From NCBI GenBank assembly GCA_049608925.1, contig JBMYXZ010000028.1:1-14638 (forward strand): DNA of 14,638 bases. Reading direction: 5' to 3'. The stretch comes from JBMYXZ01 sp049608925 (GTDB lineage Bacteria; Pseudomonadota; Alphaproteobacteria; JAGOMX01). The notes under the pieces were generated by a model, which saw only the letters and a program-made list of their open reading frames with translations, had not been told where the DNA came from and made no database searches. This document shows, piece by piece, positions 13,824 through 14,638 of this stretch. Every line of letters starts with the position of its first letter. Position 1 is the stretch's first letter. The translations under genes and the position numbers were made by a program.

Positions 13824-14638
13824 ATGAATTTTAAATTTTTATATATATTTATCTTTTCGATATTTGTTTCAACTACTCTTATAGCTTCTGATAGATCAAA
13901 TCCAGACTATAAAGAACTTTCTCGTTTGCTGGAGCTAGATCGGAAGGGGCAGACAAAACTTTGGAAAGAAATGCTGCCAGAAATATTAATCGAGAGAAGC
14001 AGCGGAAATGATAAGTTTCAAGAATTATTAAAAACAAGAAAAAAAGCAATCAATAATTTCAATATTAATAACGCTAAATTACAGAGATATATAAAAGATA
14101 AAAGCGCTTTCACAAAAAAAGATATGCGTGAAATTGCATTAAATATGTACTCTAGTATGGAAACAATAAACAATTGTATCAATGAAACTGAAAAGATCTT
14201 TAGACAGTGGTGCATAATTAAGTCTATGGGGCAAAATATTGTGGAATGTGATATCACCCCGTTTGTTATGCGCTTCAGAGAGATTAAGAACACAAATAAT
14301 ATGTTGTTTTTAAAACTCTTAATTAAAAGAGTATGCATGCCAGCGCATATACCTGGCTTTATGATAGAGAGACAGATAGAAAAACCAACCTTAACTAAAA
14401 ACACAGTAGTTCTTAAAAAAAATAAACACAAAGGGGTGAAAATAGTTAGATCAACAAAAAAGAAGAAAAAAATTAGCCAGATGAACAAGGCTTACAAAGA
14501 AATATTTTCAACACAAATAACAAGATTTAGAAAAGTTCTTTACACGGAAAGTGGTAGTGACCCCACCCTAATTCCATGGCTGATAAATGAGTTTAATAAT
14601 ATAGTTGCAAACAAAAAACAAATAGATATAAAGCAATA
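13824..14638 (+). CDS. Secreted lysine-rich protein of unknown function, cut off by the right window edge
   Basis: The ATG opens 271 codons without a stop to the end of the window, a long run for such AT-rich DNA. The signal peptide is MNFKFLYIFIFSIFVSTTLI with cleavage near ASD (21-23). The rest is predicted mainly helical, rich in Lys, Asn, Ile and Glu, with few Cys (118, 130, 142, 171). A strongly basic patch at 198-216 (KKNKHKGVK, then TKKKKK) resembles a nuclear localisation signal but may simply reflect AT-rich codons. No known domain was recognised. GGTG at 13816-13819 lies 4 nt before the ATG, as in the upstream paralogue. The hydrophobic reading frame on the opposite strand at 14018-14488 is its antisense shadow. 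Confidence 0.65.
   Translation, partial: MNFKFLYIFIFSIFVSTTLIASDRSNPDYKELSRLLELDRKGQTKLWKEMLPEILIERSSGNDKFQELLKTRKKAINNFNINNAKLQRYIKDKSAFTKKDMREIALNMYSSMETINNCINETEKIFRQWCIIKSMGQNIVECDITPFVMRFREIKNTNNMLFLKLLIKRVCMPAHIPGFMIERQIEKPTLTKNTVVLKKNKHKGVKIVRSTKKKKKISQMNKAYKEIFSTQITRFRKVLYTESGSDPTLIPWLINEFNNIVANKKQIDIKQ

Noticed and set aside
14018..14488. 156-codon minus-strand reading frame with very hydrophobic product
   Set aside because: It is the antisense of a lysine- and asparagine-rich plus-strand gene; Phe/Leu/Ile runs arise from AAA/AAT codons read backwards. The plus frame is longer and has a signal peptide.

Overview
The window reads as chromosome of an alphaproteobacterium, probably host-associated. 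The alphaproteobacterial signs are the order rseP-bamA-skp-lpxD-fabZ-lpxA-lpxI-lpxB, the use of LpxI rather than LpxH, and the XerC and RseP sequence types. The host-association signs are a signal-peptide-bearing F-box-like protein and several small, AT-rich genes for secreted proteins of unknown function. A Holosporales or Rickettsiales-like amoeba or protist endosymbiont would fit, but no marker here fixes the family.

Left accessory flank (1-1814), AT-rich: a truncated secreted-protein gene runs off the left edge (minus strand). It is followed by a divergently transcribed secreted F-box-like protein (366-1472, plus) and a convergent small secreted protein with six cysteines and a twin CX3C pattern (1494-1814, minus). 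The last gene has its own promoter, lodged in the end of xerC.

Minus-strand operon (4906 down to 1872), three tightly packed genes: (i) an unusual fusion of a periplasmic amino-acid-binding domain with a two-repeat UPF0126 membrane domain; (ii) a protein with an N-terminal region like general stress protein 17M and a glycine-rich hydrophobic core; (iii) a XerC-type tyrosine recombinase. Spacings are 2 nt and 0 nt.

Plus-strand envelope operon (5031-13388), eight genes: rseP (site-2 protease), bamA (outer-membrane protein insertion), skp/ompH (periplasmic chaperone), lpxD, fabZ, lpxA, lpxI and lpxB. Together they make lipid A from UDP-GlcNAc to the disaccharide (without LpxC) and insert outer-membrane proteins. 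Intergenic gaps run from -8 to about 33 nt. Two strong inverted repeats lie inside coding sequence: a terminator-like hairpin plus T5 about 100 nt into lpxD, and an 8-bp hairpin in lpxA.

Right accessory flank (13389-14638), AT-rich: two consecutive copies of a secreted-protein gene family. They share a 5' leader and signal peptide. The first copy is short and looks internally deleted and frameshifted. The second is open to the right edge (271 codons, no stop).

No tRNA, rRNA, CRISPR array or insertion sequence was recognised.
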